Source: Candidatus Solincola jinzensis
Lineage (GTDB): Bacteria; Actinomycetota; Geothermincolia; Geothermincolales; RBG-13-55-18
Direction: 5' to 3'
DNA: 5,868 nucleotides
Assembly: GCA_015711875.1 (NCBI GenBank)
Contig: JACVJG010000214.1
Location: forward strand, 1-5,868
Shown in pieces: positions 5,501 to 5,868 of the stretch. The translations under genes and the position numbers were made by a program. The stretch's first letter is position 1; each line of letters opens with the position of its first letter. The notes under the pieces were generated by a model, which saw only the letters and a program-made list of their open reading frames with translations, searched no databases and had not been told where the DNA came from.

Positions 5501-5868
5501 ATGGCCGCAGATGACACAAAGAAACCGGATCAATACGATCCGGAGATCGAGACCCTGCGCGCGGAAGCGCAGGCCGCGCTCTCCAAGGCGGGGTGCCTGG
5601 CGGAACTCGAGGAGGCCAGGGTGGCTTATCTGGGGCGCAAGGGCAAGATAACCGCCTTGCTGCAAGGCATCAAAGGCCTGCCTCCGGAGGAAAGGCGCAG
5701 GGTCGGGATGTTGGCAAACCGCCTTAAGGAATGGCTGGAGCGGGCACTGGGCGAGCGCGAGGATGAACTGAGGCGCATCGAGCTCGACCTCCAGTTGCGC
5801 GGCGAACGCTTGGATGTGACCCTACCCGGCCGCCATGTCGCCTTAGGTTCCCGTCATCTTATTTCCGC
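5501..5868 (+). CDS. pheS: Phenylalanyl-tRNA synthetase alpha subunit, N-terminal part (cut by window end)
   Basis: ATG 5501 follows GGAGG (5491-5495) by 5 nt and is open to the window edge (122 codons plus 2 nt). The visible part is the PheS N-terminal coiled-coil arm, which contacts tRNA-Phe: LGRKGKITALLQGIKGLPPEERRRVGMLANRLKEWLE, then the typical passage into the catalytic domain, RLDVTLPGRHVALGSRHLIS. A full PheS is about 340 residues, so the class II catalytic motifs lie beyond the window. With PheT it forms the alpha2-beta2 enzyme that charges tRNA-Phe in the cytoplasm. It begins 37 nt after the methyltransferase stop with no terminator between, so it probably belongs to the same transcript, and pheT is expected next. 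Confidence 0.95.
   Translation, partial: MAADDTKKPDQYDPEIETLRAEAQAALSKAGCLAELEEARVAYLGRKGKITALLQGIKGLPPEERRRVGMLANRLKEWLERALGEREDELRRIELDLQLRGERLDVTLPGRHVALGSRHLIS

Noticed and set aside
4606..5517. 303-codon open frame on the minus strand opposite the methyltransferase gene
   Set aside because: The opposite strand encodes all three SpoU motifs. The antisense translation is His/Pro/Arg-rich without motifs.

Overview
The window is GC-rich and densely coded, with every recognisable gene on the + strand. It holds two functional blocks. The order infC-rpmI-rplT-(SpoU/TrmH methyltransferase)-pheS is the one known from Actinomycetota. Together with the GC content, the GTG/TTG starts and the strong Shine-Dalgarno sequences, it suggests a deep-branching, possibly anaerobic actinobacterial lineage. 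That assignment is an inference from gene order and base composition; no species is recognisable.

Block 1 (28-3263) is a two-gene signalling unit. The first gene is a response regulator with an N-terminal receiver domain and a C-terminal GGDEF-family domain whose signature is GGDDF; it starts at TTG. Its stop codon overlaps the ATG of a 751-residue membrane histidine kinase (about six TM segments, then GAF, PAS, HisKA and HATPase_c). The simplest reading is that the kinase phosphorylates the neighbouring regulator and so tunes a cyclic-di-GMP-type output.

The spacer (3264-3476) is packed with signals. It has an imperfect hairpin that may end block 1, a good sigma-70-like promoter (TTGCCC, 17 nt, TATACT), and a leader of about 140 nt. 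The leader ends in a strong intrinsic terminator just before the infC ribosome binding site. This resembles the L20-controlled attenuator leader of the Bacillus infC-rpmI-rplT operon.

Block 2 (3477-5868, running off the window) is a translation operon: IF3 (infC), L35 (rpmI), L20 (rplT), an rRNA/tRNA 2'-O-methyltransferase of the SpoU family, and the start of phenylalanyl-tRNA synthetase alpha (pheS). infC appears to start at a rare AUA codon (3477), which is 8 nt after a strong Shine-Dalgarno and restores the usual IF3 N-terminus. This parallels the non-canonical AUU start used for IF3 autoregulation in E. coli. The IF3 reading frame also runs 89 nt into rpmI. The start codon, the leader attenuator, the infC/rpmI overlap and a hairpin between rpmI and rplT together suggest layered feedback control. 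No mobile element, CRISPR array, tRNA or rRNA was seen.
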